Shown: piece after piece, positions 20,520-33,638 of the stretch
How the letters are laid out: the number at the start of each line of letters is the position of its first letter
Position numbering within the stretch: the stretch's first letter is position 1
From: Clitopilus passeckerianus
Taxonomy: Eukaryota > Basidiomycota > Agaricomycetes > Agaricales > Entolomataceae
DNA: 64,000 nt
Direction: 5' to 3'
NCBI GenBank assembly: GCA_944990035.1
Contig: CALYLX010000066.1
Location: 1,612,001-1,676,000 of the forward strand
Made by a program: the position numbers and the translations under genes
The notes under the pieces: generated by a model
Database searches by the model: none
What the model saw: only the letters and a program-made list of their open reading frames with translations
What the model was told of the DNA's origin: nothing

Positions 20520-23500
20520 ATGCCATCTCCCAAGATCTTCAACAAAGCACCGAAGATATCACCATCCAACTCGGATTCCAACGCACACCTCACATCCTCC
20601 ACCTCCCGAAAATCCTCACCGAATTCAACACCCACATTAACACCACGTATCCCAGCAGGTCTATTGACGCCCACAGGGACATCCGCGGCCTCCCTTGCTG
20701 TACCTTCAAGAGGTCGCCACACATCTCCCGCAGCGTCTACGGGTACCCTCCAAACACTCTCCGGAGACGCACTGGATGGAGAAGCTGGGCCTTTCAGTTC
20801 AAGTGCACCCCTTACTCGAGTCAGCTCAGACCCAACGACGGGTACCCAAGGGCCCGCTAGGGCGGATGTCAAGGCTCCAGGTAGCGAAGGTTCAAGGACC
20901 CCAAGTATGACATATATCACCGGGCCTTTCGAGGATTTCCTTGAGGAATCCGACCAGGACGACGAAAGGCCTGGCTTCCTCGGAGCATCACTCGGCCGCC
21001 GTCGAAACCGATCATCCTCACGTTCTGGAAGATCCAAGAGCCCTCCCACAAAACCACCATCTAACGAGGGTAGTCCGCCTGGGAAAGATAAAGGGAAAGC
21101 CAAGAAACCATCTCCTCTCAGCACGTCAAACCTTCCGCTGTTCCAACAGAATCGGCTGAAAGGAAGTGACACACCACCTGACGCACCGCCTTCGTCGTGG
21201 TGGGGTCGGTATGTAGCGGAGGATGAGGGAATTAGCCCTCCTAAGAGCCCACGAACTCCAGAGGATCCCGGGGAGTTCCCATACCGCGCCAGGGGTTTCA
21301 AGAAGAAGAGGAAACCTGAACTGGACGAGAAGTTGGAGGACAGCAGTTGGCGACGGACTCGAGAGGTATGTTCTTTCTCCGTATCATTTACGCCTATCCC
21401 CGGCACTGACGAACGTCCTTACCATAGCGCGTATCAAAAGCAGCATCTGCAGTATTTGGATCCACCGCTGCTGATGTAGTGCACGAACTACTCGTGATTG
21501 GCTCTGAGCTCGCCGAGCTCGCTCCGGTTCCTGGGCTTGAGCCAGCCGCGAAGCTGTTGTTAAATTTGTGGGATAATTTGGAGGGAGTTGATGTACGTTT
21601 CTCCATTCATTGTGGTATTCACGACATATACTGATTAGCTTCACTTTTTTGGTACGTGTAGACGAATCATCAAGCCTGCCTTCGTCTTGTGGAACATGGA
21701 GCAGAGATACTGTTAAGGGTCACAGAAGAGATACACGAAGTCGGAGAGGATACCGTTGGAAGGGAACTAGAGAGGCCAATAGAGCGATTAACCGAGTACG
21801 TTCAGGCTGTTCATATCCTAACATTTACCTCTATAGTTCTAATACTTTCGTCATTCAGGGCCTTTAAACAGATTCAAACTCTTCTCCTCTCCCTTGCTCG
21901 AAGACCGTTCCTGAAACGATACCTCAAGCGAGAGGAAATCAAGCTCGAGATTGAGCTCTGCGAGAAAGGCCTCACGGATGCTGTTACGATGTTCGGTTTG
22001 GGCATTCAAATAAGAGTGCTCAGAGGCGTCCTGGAGGGACTTGGGAGGCAGACTGCTATTCCTGGCGCTGTACCTGCGGTTACGAATGGGGGAGAGAAAA
22101 CCGGAGCCGAGAAGTTGGAGGAGGCGACATTGGATACGACTCCCATTGTCAGACAGAGGACCCTGGACCCATTGGTGGAGGACGCGAAGGAGGATTTGAG
22201 TGGCAGCCAGATGACGGTTACGCCTTTGGCAGACGTTAAGGACCCTTTTGCTGCACCGGCTGCAGCGCACGGAGATGGCACGAAGACACCGCGACGAGAC
22301 CCAATATCCTTGGATAACCCCATACCACCCAATGCCATCTCGAACATCGCACCTTTCGCTTCACCTATCAGCATCGACAATGTTGATCCTGCTGTGCTGG
22401 GTCCCCTTCTATCTTCACTGATACTATCATCGATTCGCTCGGATAGCAGACAACTCGCTGCGTTACTCAAGCAGACACTCGCTACTGGTCGGGATGAAGA
22501 AATCATGAAGATCACGCAGGTGGGGCGGGACGAGATGCTAGAGGCAATAGTGGCATTAAGACGAGAGCACGAGAGGTGGGAGGACAAGTGGCGGGAGCGA
22601 GAGGAGCAGATCAAGAATGAGAAGGAGGAGATGTTGAGGAACTTGAAGGACGCGACGAACGAGGAAGGGAGAAGGCAGGGAAGACCAGTGTTGGGAAGGA
22701 CGATCAGCGCAGTGTCGAAGATGAGTAGAAGGTCTAGTGGGGGTGGTGCTAAACCGAAACCTCCTCAACCGCCTCCACCACCGGCCAGGCGAACCTCCAG
22801 CTCGGGTACGGCAAGGCCACATCCAGTGCCGTTTTCTCCTTCTCGAAAGCCTACCGCATTATCGAGCACTACTTCGGCCAGTAGCCCGGGGGTTACCAGG
22901 CAGCACTCAACCTCGACTGCTGGGACGGGTTCGTCAATTGAACACGTCAAGCACCCTTCTTCTGCTTCTGCGACGGGATCAAGTCTGGAGGATGAGAGAG
23001 AAGTTGCGAGGACGTTAAGGAGGGAAGACGAGGAGGAGGAAATGGCAACCCTGCATAGAGAGTTTATCGAGGGCAGTATTGATGCATTTCGGAGACTGAG
23101 TCGGCAAGCAGAGGACTTAGATCGGAAGAGAGGAGGAAGCTCGAAGAGACGAAAGAGTAAAGGTAGAGGAGAGGCGCGAGGAAGAGGTAGCACGAGAAAG
23201 AAGGTCAAAAGAGAGTCGGAAGAAGTGGATGGTGCTGGCGTGGGTGGATTACCAAGTTGGACAATTACGAGGTTCGCATTGCTGACTCTCTCCCATATCC
23301 CTGCTAATCATTTATCTGGAATAGATACGAAGTAGACCGTGAAAGGAAGATCGGTATTGGATTCTTCTCTGATGTTTACAAAGGGGCCTGGCGACCACCC
23401 TATCCGATTGTACCCACCTTCCACACATCTGCCAACTACGTCAGCAGTAACTCTTCCCGACCGTCGACAGCGTCATCCTCTACTCCATCTACGTCGTCTT

Positions 23501-26437
23501 CCCACTCCTCTCATCAGATACTTGTGGTCGCAATCAAAGTTCTTTCCCCCTTGACCCCACGAGAATTGTTTCTCCGTGAAGCCAAAATTTGGAAAAGTCT
23601 TCCACCTCATCCAAACGTCTTGGAACTGTACGGGGCGAGTAGCACGACTGGAGACCCACCGTGGTTCTTCGTATGTCCATACTTGATGGAAGGCAATCTG
23701 GTCGGATATCTGAAGAGATTACCAGGCGTGGACTACGAAGGTAACGGAGGTTTGGGGCTCTCGTTCGGTAAAGGCGGTGACCATCCGCGTCCTACTATTG
23801 CCAACGACGGAGATTGGTCGGTCATCTCACCCGTTCTCATGGAACGATCGACATCTGGTGGTACCACCACTGGGTCAATGCTTTCACCTGCGTATCCTAT
23901 CTGGAATTCTAGGAGCCAGAATAGCGGACCACCGATACCGAGGGAATCAGATCTCCATCGATTCATGTTGGAGATTGCGACAGGAATGGAACACCTGCAT
24001 CGTCATAAGGTCTATCATGGTGACTTGAAGGTACGTCAGGTCGCTTTGGTTTCGCGCTCCTTGTGCGTTGTCACCTATGTCTCGGGGTATCTCGAGATTA
24101 GGTTTCGAGATCTGCCTGCCAGGGCTTTCGGCAAATTGACGGAAAAACCAGGCAGGTCGGAAACAGGGTTTGATGGCCGTGATCATGAATGCGGTGGCGC
24201 GGACTTCACCCAGTTCTCGCCTGTGTCATTGACAGATCGGCGAACTCATATTTTCATTTGGCGTTCTTTTCTTCATTTCTCGCGCCAACAACACGACCAT
24301 GACGAATGTTCATTCTCTTCTTTCAGGCATCCAACATACTCGTGGACGATCAACTGAGATGTGTCATTTCTGATTTCGGTCAAAGCGAAATGAAGTCGGA
24401 AGCCTATAGACTGAGTGGTACCCCTGCTCGACCTCGTATGCAGTATTTGCTTATCGTCAAGCGTTATTACTGAACTTTCTGTAGATGGAACTCTTCGCTG
24501 GCAAGCGCCTGAGCTCATGTCGGGCGCGAACCCAAGCACGTTGACTCCTCAAATGGATGTGTACGCCTTTGCAATATGCTGCGTGGAGATCTTGGGTATG
24601 GGTCGATTACCTTGGCCCCAGGCGGAGGACGATGCCGTGCGGAATTTCATCCTCAGTAAGTCACCTCTTCTTATATTCGCAGGAGACTTACTTAGACGAT
24701 CACCTCGTAGAGGAGAATATTCGCCCGCCAATGCCATCTTCCTTGTTCAGCATTCCCGAGATCTTGGGCTTGCTTCAGAGATGCTGGGACCGCGCGGCAG
24801 AAAAACGGCCTACCTTCGGAGAAATCGTCAGAGATACCAGGGCCTTGCGGAAGTCTTTCCACCAACAACGGAAGGGTGGCGCTGAATCACTAGGCGACAC
24901 GCCTTCGCAGGCGTCCGCACCGCTTCCAATTCCTGGTACCAGCGAATTCGCTCATGAAGGCGTCTGGGGACGAAAGCGAATCTCACCTGACATGAGGCCA
25001 GGGCCTTTACCTCTGGTCGATTCGAGGGACACCCCTGGTGAGCATGTCTATTCCCTCGTTCCGTTTTCGATCAATTGACATCCGATACGCTCTCTAGAAA
25101 CGGGGAGCTCACCTTTGAGCATGCCTTCGACTGACGATACTTATCATAGCGCGCAGTCTGAGCTCCTTCAACTTGGTGCCGAAGCCGGGCGGTTCTCCAT
25201 GAGCGAAAAGACCATTGCTTCACGGGTTAGGATGCCAGTACCAGTTATCTACACCCCAAACCCTGCCAGTTCTTCGTCATCGTCCTCGGCGTCCTCATCC
25301 CCAAGCATAGAACCCGCTAAAGGCGACATCAGAATTCCCAGCCACATGCTACAAGAGTCGACACATTTCCAGGAAAGAACGGAATCTCCGCCACCTAGAG
25401 ACGACCGAACTCTATTCGTCCAAGACGAGAGGAGATACAGGCTGCTCTTAAGTCAGAACCACACGTTCCATCCATCTCGTAAGTGTCTTCTTGGCCATGT
25501 TTACATATCACTAATGCCATCATTCCCAGTGACGCTTCCCCAATGGAATCCCATCCCAGTGGAGCTAGGAGCAGTGGGATATCTCTCGAAAGATTTAGGC
25601 TCCTTCATCACCCTATTCAACTCCTTCCATCCGGAACGAGCGGACGAAGAGGAAACGAGAGGACTACCTTCATTACGTGGCTATGGCAAGGTGCAGAAAA
25701 GAGAGTCGAGGACCGATAAGCGAAGCTCAACCCAGAGAGGTCTCGACGCCATCGTGGGGTGGCTAACCTTTCGGACGCGAGGGCATGGGAGCGTGTAAGT
25801 GACGTGGCCTACTGTTTACCTCAGTCGTGTTGATCATATCAAATTAGGCAAAAGGTCAGTAGAAGGTATTCGTATCCGCTTAGGGCTGGGAAAAAAGCTG
25901 CATATGTATGTGCCGAGACTACCGTCTATGGGTACATGGAAACCTTGGAGGTGCCGAAGACATGGTTCAAGCTTCATGCGAATGCCATCTTGCAAATTTA
26001 TGAAGAACGGCACCATATCCAACGAGAGGACCTTTTCTTAAGTAAGTTCCCCTCATTGGCTCTATCGGAGTACATCGCTCATTGTACACCCCACAGTAAT
26101 TGGAAAGCTCGACTCTCCCGACCACGGTCTGTTCGTGAGCCACAACCATCCTGACGGTCAAGTGAGTTGATATAGTACGATAATTCGCGCCGTTGGCTGA
26201 CTATACCATTAGGTGCACTTCAATGTATACTCGAATCCCCCAGTTGGGCATCCATGGGGTACATGGACAACAGACCGACATCTCCCACATGACCTCGGTG
26301 GCCCTACTTACGACGAACCTATTCAAGAAGAGTCGCGAGCTACTGCGAAGGTCTCCAAATTCGGTGACCCCTGGGCGACTCTTCTGTTGGCGAGATTACG
26401 TTTCAAACCTGATGTTGTTGAACCTACCTCAATCTGA
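20520..26437 (+). CDS. MLKL-like helical-bundle / TKL protein kinase with conserved C-terminal domain
   Basis: Thirteen exons give 1665 residues: 20520-21365, 21428-21592, 21662-21795, 21859-23271, 23325-24030, 24327-24417, 24485-24655, 24696-25037, 25098-25478, 25530-25794, 25848-26041, 26097-26161 and 26213-26437. Residues 1-282 are disordered. About 290-450 are helical and match the basidiomycete version of the MLKL-type N-terminal four-helix bundle (VPGLEPAAKLLLNLWDNL, ACLRLVEHGAEILLRVTEEI). A Ser- and Lys-rich linker follows. The kinase domain spans about 855-1250: G-loop IGIGFFSDV, VAIK (K924) after a Ser-rich insert, HGDLK (1084-1088) in place of HRD, DFG (1104-1106) and APE (1126-1128). 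Catalytic residues are present, so it may be active. Residues about 1417-1665 form a further conserved block (AVGYLSKD, RRYSYPLRAGKK, SHNHPDGQ, RFKPDVVEPTS) of unknown function. Confidence 0.82.
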
Positions 26438-28134
26438 AGACGGGTTTATATCTCGCTTAATTAAAGTCTTATACTCAGCGTGCTTCGGTTCATTGCGGCG
26501 TAACTTCCATATATTCAGTCACTTGCAAAAGTACATATTTATTTTAATACACTCGCCATTCAACAATCCCTGTTTCCCGACTCATTACCGAAGCCAAGTT
26601 TGTGTGATGTGGTGTGCGACTGGTGTTACTTCTGTTATCCATGAGGCCCGCTCCAACCAAGGGTGCGACCTCACTCAATGGCGGCTAATGTGCAAGTAGA
26701 GGTTCTCTTTCGATTAAGGGTCAAATGTAGATATTCTCGAGCATAAGGCACCTTTCGTGCCTCCTCCGTTCCAAATGGTCAATCCTTACGGTGCCGTTCG
26801 ATGAAGCTTTCGACCTGGGAGTTGATCCTTCTGCGCATTACCGATCCCACGTCCTGCATGGCCCTTGTTATTCATCAACTAGTTCTTATTGATTCATAGA
26901 TCCTCATGTCAGGTTCACGCTTTAGTCTTTCGTTTTTTTTTCCGCGCCGTTGAGAATATTGATCCTGGCGGCTTGCCGTGGTACCCCGAGGCGTACCCCA
27001 ATTCACCAGGTCCATTTAAAGTGGCCAAAGTGATACTTCGATTTGTGTGAAGGGTACAAGAGAACAATCTGTCCTCCGGCACCGAAGGGAAGAACCAGCA
27101 AAGGAAACGACGTAGGCGCACGTCCTGGTCATGGGGCAGAGCCGGACTGCCGTTACTGCTGCTGAGATATCATCACGCGGATCCGTGGATGAGTTACCTG
27201 GGACTAAGGTGATATGCCATATGGCTGGGCTGGTCCGCGCACCAGGAGTGGATTTGTGAGCATTTTCTCGACTGCAGGATTAAGCTGGTCAGTTTACACC
27301 CTAACATAAGATCGGAATGAATTGAATGTAATCAACGCCATCTCTCGGTCCAACATCAAAGGTATCGTGATGCATTTGTCCGAAGAGTATCCATGGGAAT
27401 ATAACAGGGATGAAAGCCCTGGTCTTTCGAGATAGTCAAACTCATTACTCACTCGATAGTTTTGTCCCTTGGCCAGTTGTTGACACAGAATGCCCAGTTA
27501 AAGAGACGGCAACAGCCACAACGCAGATCGTAGGAAAGGAGAAACCTCGGAAGGCCGAAGTTTTCCCTAGGGCTTGCGCGATATACGAGGAGTCTTTGTG
27601 GTAAATGCAGCCATCCTAAGGTGAAAGTGGATTGGCTCGACGACGTGTTGGATTTTCCTGAGTTCGAATATTCGATCAAACCTGGATGTACAGGATCCAG
27701 TTATACCGGGTGGTATTTCCTCGCTGGAGTTTAGCGCGTGATAGTGCCAGGAACAGGGTCCCACACTGTCACGGTCCTTCCTTTCTGAGCCACTTAGTAG
27801 TAACACATGTCTTCGTGAATCCTCGTCCTCTTTGCCCCGATTTGTCACATTAGAGCCGCTCAAAGTGGGTTTTTCCATTCTTTCCCCACCGTTTTAGGGA
27901 AAAAATGATTAACCGGATATCTCTCAATCAAGATCAGTGGTCCTCACGGATCCTTTCGTCTATTTCTTTTTTGGACTTCGGTTGTTATTCATTGTTATCC
28001 GCGCCTTCAGAGTCTATATGGTGTCTCCGCCAACTCTCCGGGCCCTTAAGGGGTTGAAAATCGGCGGGTCACATAGACTTTCTGTCAGGAATACTTAAAG
28101 CTTGTCGCCACTTCCCATAATCATTGACTCCGTC
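26438..28134. other. Intergenic, no gene seen
   Basis: About 1.7 kb. Neither strand shows a frame with consistent splice signals and recognisable protein. It probably includes the promoter of the WOPR gene; long fungal promoters are common for this regulator family. Confidence 0.45.
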
Positions 28135-29300
28135 ATGGCCCACCATATACAAAACTACCCGCCCCGTAACTCGTACGCGTCGCCTTCGTCCATCCGCAAT
28201 GGCGTTGTTACACATCCATATCTTCGTGGGTATACCTTACCTGATTGTTAACGCGCCCGTTGACACGCCTCGCAGATGTGCGGGATGCTCATGATGCCCA
28301 CGTCATTCTGGAGGCTGCCCGGCAAAATATCTTACCCATAATCAGACGTCGACTGTTGTCAAGCGAGCGCGAGGACCTTCGAAGTGGACATGTCTATGTC
28401 TGGGAAGAAGCTCAAGACGAAGGGGGTCTGCTTCGCTGGACGGATGGAAGACGCTGGTAAATGATATCACCTTATCATAATAACTTTTTTGACTCTGTTA
28501 TCAGGTCGCAGAGCCGAATGAGAGGCGATTATCTCTTCTACGAAGAGAAGGTCGAAACTACTCAGGAAGAAAGGGATGCCAAAGCTGCACGGAGGTTAGT
28601 TTCCGCTGCTGTTTATGCGAACAGAAGTTGATTTTCTCAGAGCACGCAGGGCATCAGATCCTAACGCTGTTCTTCCGCCACCAACTCGAAGGAAGGACCG
28701 GCCGTCCAAACCAGATGGTCTCACGAAGCAAACTTACTCTGTAGCCGTTCATCTCCCGGGCACCACTGAGAGCAGAAAATGGCATTTGGTCGCCTATTTT
28801 TCGGTATGTCATCCTTCTCAATCTAAAGACGTTACTTACTAAGGTTCATGCAGGGCGGTGACTACAGCAGACTTCCCGTCATCGAAAATTATGACTACCT
28901 TCGGAGCATCCAGGTCCCTCCCGGAATCTTCTTTAACAGTAAAATACTTAGCGCGCGATTGGATCGCTTCTCTCACTTCTCGGATGAGAGCGAAACTTAT
29001 GACGATATGTCTCCATCGAGCTCGAACCATCTGTACCAGCACGGATCTTCCAGGAGTCCGATCTCTCCCAGCTCTTCGCCCATACTTGCCACGAGCATAC
29101 CTTCCCCACGCCAGCACCACTCACCACAACCATTCATCCACGAGGTGAACCACCGGATGCACTTACCACCATTGCATGGTTTCGGAACTACGGGGACCCG
29201 CCCGTCGTTGCCTCCGCCTCATCGTATCGGATCCTCACATTACCACCCCCTATCCCAAGAGGACCGCAGAGTGTTGGACAGTTTTCGCGTTGTTCTTTGA
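28135..29300 (+). CDS. WOPR-domain transcription factor (Gti1/Pac2 family)
   Basis: This 323-residue protein is of the Gti1/Pac2/Wor1 family, fungal DNA-binding regulators of morphology and development. Exons are 28135-28225, 28276-28456, 28505-28594, 28641-28803 and 28854-29300. WOPRa covers about residues 30-110: VRDAHDAHVILEAAR, RRRLLSSERE, SGHVYVWEE, RWTDGRRWSQSR and FYEEK. WOPRb covers about 145-185: RPSKPDGLTKQTYSV, KWHLVAYFS and PVIENYDYLRSI. The C-terminus is Ser/Pro/His-rich and disordered. The first donor (GTGGGT at 28226) is weak; it was chosen because it keeps phase and gives the H-V-R-D junction seen in basidiomycete members. Confidence 0.88.
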
Positions 29301-30442
29301 TATGGACCTTACATTTGTATTGCATACCTTCCAAAACTTGTGTTCGTCGAGCCACCGCACACATGTAACATTATATAACTTATTCCGCACATCTGATTTC
29401 CATCCATATAGCGGCATTTAGCCGTTCTGGCATGTTCCGACCCTCTAGGCTCATACCATATGGTGGAGGCGACGGTGAGGGAGTTGGACCCTGTCAAGAA
29501 CGTCTAGTAGAAATGGCCTTCATGCGTCACGATCTCTCGCTGGCACAGCAGGTAGTGGTCACTGTGACGGACGCATATCGCTGCATTCTCGGTCAGGGGG
29601 CCTCTCTTGGACCTATCCGTGGTTAGTATCGGCTTGAGCATCAATAGAAGCAATTAAGGTCAGCGAGTCTCCGAGAAACTTGGATATGTGCGAAGTCTTG
29701 GCATGGTAACTTTCTCGGGTGTCAATTGATCGAGTTCGTCTTCCTGCTCTTCCAGATTCTTAACTATCACTCCTACCCAACCGTGTCAATGGCATTGAAT
29801 TATACCCGCCTTACGGAGCTCCGAAATTCGTCCGGAACTTGCATACGGGAGTAAAGGAAACGTAAAATGTGGAAAACTGAGTAAAAGCCACCATCAAGCC
29901 GGCTAATGCAGGTAACTCCGACACCTCATGATACCTGCCACTTTTCAGGCTCAATCTACGTTTACCGGATCTGACAGAAGCACCATAGCTTATTTTCTCC
30001 TGCCCTCGATCGACGCAAAGTGCAGCAATCGGCTAGGGCGGTCCTTAGCGGTCCGTGCCGTTAAGTGGACTTTTTCTCCATAATCCCCCGTAAATACTTG
30101 CCGGCCCGCAGAGTTCAGGATCCTGCCGAGCACGCGACTGCGAATCTGTAGGAAATTCAAATCGTAATAGTCCGTTGACCGGAGAACTGACGCTTTTCGC
30201 TCGGACATAAGACTTGAAAGCTCCTTGCGCTCTCGAAGCCTGGTGCCATGTGACAATGCTTGAATTGCTGAAAATCTTCGGTTTTTTGCACCAAAACCCC
30301 GTGATCCAATCTTGTTGCGCAAGTTGCGCCCAAACAGGAGAATTTATGTGACGTTCGTCAATTTAGATGTCACACAAGCACAAGCACAAACATCTCGCCA
30401 TCATCGACTTGCGCAAGGCCCTTGTCAAATACCATCAAAATC
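29301..30442. other. Intergenic, no secure gene
   Basis: A minus-strand frame at 29990-30340 is open for about 115 codons and basic in composition, but it has no ATG at its head and no recognisable family. It may be chance or an exon of an undetected gene. Nothing else was seen. Confidence 0.35.
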
Positions 30443-32614
30443 ATGAAGGAGATTATCTATATTCAAGCAGGGTCGTTTGCTAACTACGTTGGAACACATT
30501 TTTGGAATACTCAAGAATGCTATCTCTCCGGCGATAAAGATGTTGGCCCGACCATATCCTTCACAGAACGTTTGAGCGATAAAGTAGGCCAGCGTTAGAC
30601 GACTGGCTCAAGAACAGCTGATTGAACCATTTGTTCAGGGACAAGTGTCATACTACCCGCGAGTACTGCTTTTTGATAAACGAGGTATATCACAAGCTAC
30701 CCACCCAACACGACTTCTGACAGAAATCCACCTTAGACCGTTTCGGAACACTTTCTCCAGCGAACGCGCCCTCCGGCACAAACGAGGATGAATCTTTTCT
30801 CGAAGATTCACCGGAGTTATGGTACAGATCTTTCTTTCTACCTTCAAAGAGGTCACGCTTACGATTTCTCTGCAAAGGATCGGGAGCACAACGGAGTATA
30901 AGCAGGAGAGAATACCGAAGAGCGCTTATCACAGCGAATTTGACGAGGAAAATCTATCAGATGACGAGTCCCATGAGTTGAAAGGTGCCACAACTGATAC
31001 GGACAGGAAAATCAGATATTGGTCGGACTTCAGCCGTGTTTATTATACGCCCCGGTCGGTCCAGCCGCTTCCTGATATCTTGAGCGTGGAAGCTCAGATG
31101 GGCGAATGGGAAGCCGGTCAGCGGACTTTTTCGCATTACGATCAGGTAGGTCAACAAGGGAAACCTTTCCGGAAAAGACCAAAAATGAGCGTGACTTTTC
31201 TAGGCAAATGAGTTGATGGAGGGAACGTTCAGGCATTTCGTCGAAGAATGCGATTCTCCCCAGGTGAAATCTTGAACCTTGGGATTACGAGAATGTGATT
31301 AACCATGAGGCATTTTAGGGTCTTCAAGTTTTGAACGACACGTCATATTTTGGTGGCTACATGCACTCATTTCTGACAAGCTTTCGTGACGATCACGCCA
31401 AACTCCCATGCCTGATATTCCCCTTGATTTCAGATGCCGTTCCCGGCCATATGGCATCCCGCAATGTAGGTTCTCCTACCACGTTTAATTCGTGTTACGT
31501 TACACCCACTTACAGTACCTATCTCAGCCACAATGTACCAAAAAGATAGTGAATGACGCGCTTTATCTGCGCTCTCTCAACGAACTTGCGTCAATGGCCG
31601 TGCCAATTCTGCCCCCTTGCACTTGGCCCGCGAATGCATGGGGTGGAAATGGTCTAGCAACCAAGGTAATGGCTCAGAATTACTCCTACCCCGGAATTGT
31701 GGACTCATATCGGACAACGTCTGTGTGTTTCTTGCTCCACAGCATGATTCGGTGTATCACGCTTCGGCGGTTCTCTCCTCTCACATCGAGACCGCGACTT
31801 TTCCGCTTCGGTCCGTATGCTTCACGCCCCTATCCCATACAGAGGCACATGTTTATCTGTTTCGTACCATCCGCAGGTCGAGCAAAGCGGCTGAAGATCT
31901 CCGAAGCCTCTACTCACGCCTGAATTGGCGTGGGTCAGTACCATTTGCAGAGCTCTGTGGAATTTTCCCCGTGGATTCCGCGATCGAGGATGAAAGAATC
32001 GCAAGGTTCTCTACCTTGGCACAGGAGGTACGTCTATGTCACCGTGAAACGTTTATTGGATGGGAATTCTGATATGGGACCAGAAATCCAGCATGGAACA
32101 TATTGAGTATGCTCTGGTCGGCGTCACGAGAGGTTTATCCCCGGCGTTGCTCTCGGCCTATAACACATGGACTACCAGTCGATCCAATCAGACAATGAGC
32201 TACAGGTAAGCTTTACTAGGGCGGTCTGTTGGCCAATTTAGATAACGTACTCATCGATGTCACCTTAATTTTTGACACAGCGTCCATGCGCCGTTATGTC
32301 CGATACCCACATCTTTCCCTAAGTTCTTCAAGTCTTCTTCTGGTCCTTCCTCGACAGGAGACCCGCTTCCTGGGAGTGGGCTTTTGAATAGGCCTATAGA
32401 AACATCAGTCTTCTCTGCGCTCTCGTCAAGTACACGAATTTCCCAGAATTTCTCCGCCTATGCCACGGCAATCGAAGGATTCCTCAAACGGAATACAAAC
32501 GCCCAGAATATGGACTTAAACGCCGATGATCTTAGGGACCTCGTTTCCGACTTATGGACGATGCATGATAGCGCTGGTGGCGAGGTTTCTACATTGAGCG
32601 CGGCCGACGAATGA
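30443..32614 (+). CDS. DML1: Misato/DML1-type tubulin-like protein
   Basis: This 545-residue protein opens MKEIIYIQAGSFANYVG and THFWNTQE, the signature of the Misato/DML1 family. These are tubulin/FtsZ-related proteins needed for mitochondrial inheritance in yeast and for TRiC/mitochondrial roles in animals. Ten exons: 30443-30583, 30639-30684, 30737-30821, 30878-31145, 31204-31263, 31319-31465, 31516-31665, 31743-32027, 32084-32205 and 32281-32614. Other family marks are RVLLFDKRDRFGTLS, WSDFSRVYYTPRS, FVEECDSPQGLQVLND (around the Misato II segment), SYFGGYMHSFL, VNDALYLRSL and HIETATFPLR. The acceptor for exon 3 (CACCTTAG, 30736) was preferred over a nearer AG because only it keeps the family sequence. 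Confidence 0.9.
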
Positions 32615-33638
32615 TTCGAGTACGATTTCCCTAACGCCGTCTGGGCTCATTGGCTTGGCACAATGTGGAGTATTTTTACTGTAGATATGTTCTATGTGTA
32701 ACTTATTCTTAGGCCTTCTGCTATTCGACCGCGTAAGAAACCGAAATCCATTATAGGGCTTTTCGGATGAACCCGAGTTCGAGATGTTTTACTCTGATCC
32801 AATCTGCCGGTCTCACAGAAGCGAATGCCCAAGCGGTTCTGTGTTCACTGCCGTCCTTGTTACTAGGAACGACGATCATGGATATGCACAGCAGTCAAAG
32901 AGACGTGTGCTTCTTCGAAGTTCAATGTTTATCTTTGGTTCGACCGACGTTTTGCAGTGGTTTCGCCATGATTGCGGTTGATCTTGAACTGCCATTTTCT
33001 GACCGACCTTGCAGAATACCCTCAGAAATAGACGTGTCGACAGGACGTCACAATGGCATACTTCTATGCAGAAGTTGAGTCGGGTGCAAACCATGGTGGG
33101 ATAGAATGGGTGACGTGGAACCCCGACAACTGTACGGCGTTAAATGTGAACACCTTGTGAATCATAATTCTTCCTGCGAACGGTCGTGGTAAGTTACACA
33201 CTACACACCGCGTACCCGCATGGTAAATACGGACGGAACTACCTCGGAATTCTGTTCTAGGCGTCTCTTGAAGTAAAATTCAGGGTGAAAACAACCTGAA
33301 TGTCGAAGTAAAACGTTTGGGGGCGCGGAGCTCCTCAGGTTATCGATGCATTCGGTGCTTATGTCGAGGAAACACAGAGTCTGTCGAGAATCTTCATCAA
33401 ACCTGAAATTGCCATCAAATCTCGCGTGGTCCATGACTTTCAGAAAAGAAGCATTCAGGGACCGAGGTCGTGTACCGTATTTGGTAGTGTTGTTCAACGG
33501 CTTGTGATTGGCCATGACCTCACCGGCAAGAGGCTTTGGGACCCACAGGCGTGACGTCACTCCTCACAGTGGCCATAACTTGGTGGAACGAGGTTGAAGT
33601 GGATATTGCAATCCTTTACTATAAACCACCACTATACC
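32615..33638. other. Intergenic, no gene seen
   Basis: About 1 kb between DML1 and the next gene. No coding frame with support on either strand. Confidence 0.45.

Noticed and set aside
20444..21406. 320-codon minus-strand frame opposite the kinase N-terminus
   Set aside because: It mirrors the Ser/Pro-rich first exon. The plus-strand frame has a good start, splice sites and downstream domains.
26438..28134. Short frames in the 1.7 kb gap after the kinase gene
   Set aside because: All are under about 105 codons, with no family resemblance and no coherent splice structure.
29990..30340. Basic minus-strand frame of about 115 codons between the WOPR and DML1 genes
   Set aside because: No ATG at its head, no recognised family and no clear splice partner. 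Kept only as a note.
30685..30727. Nearest AG (CTGACAG) as acceptor for DML1 exon 3
   Set aside because: It gives a frame unlike the family. The later CACCTTAG restores DKRDRFGTLS.
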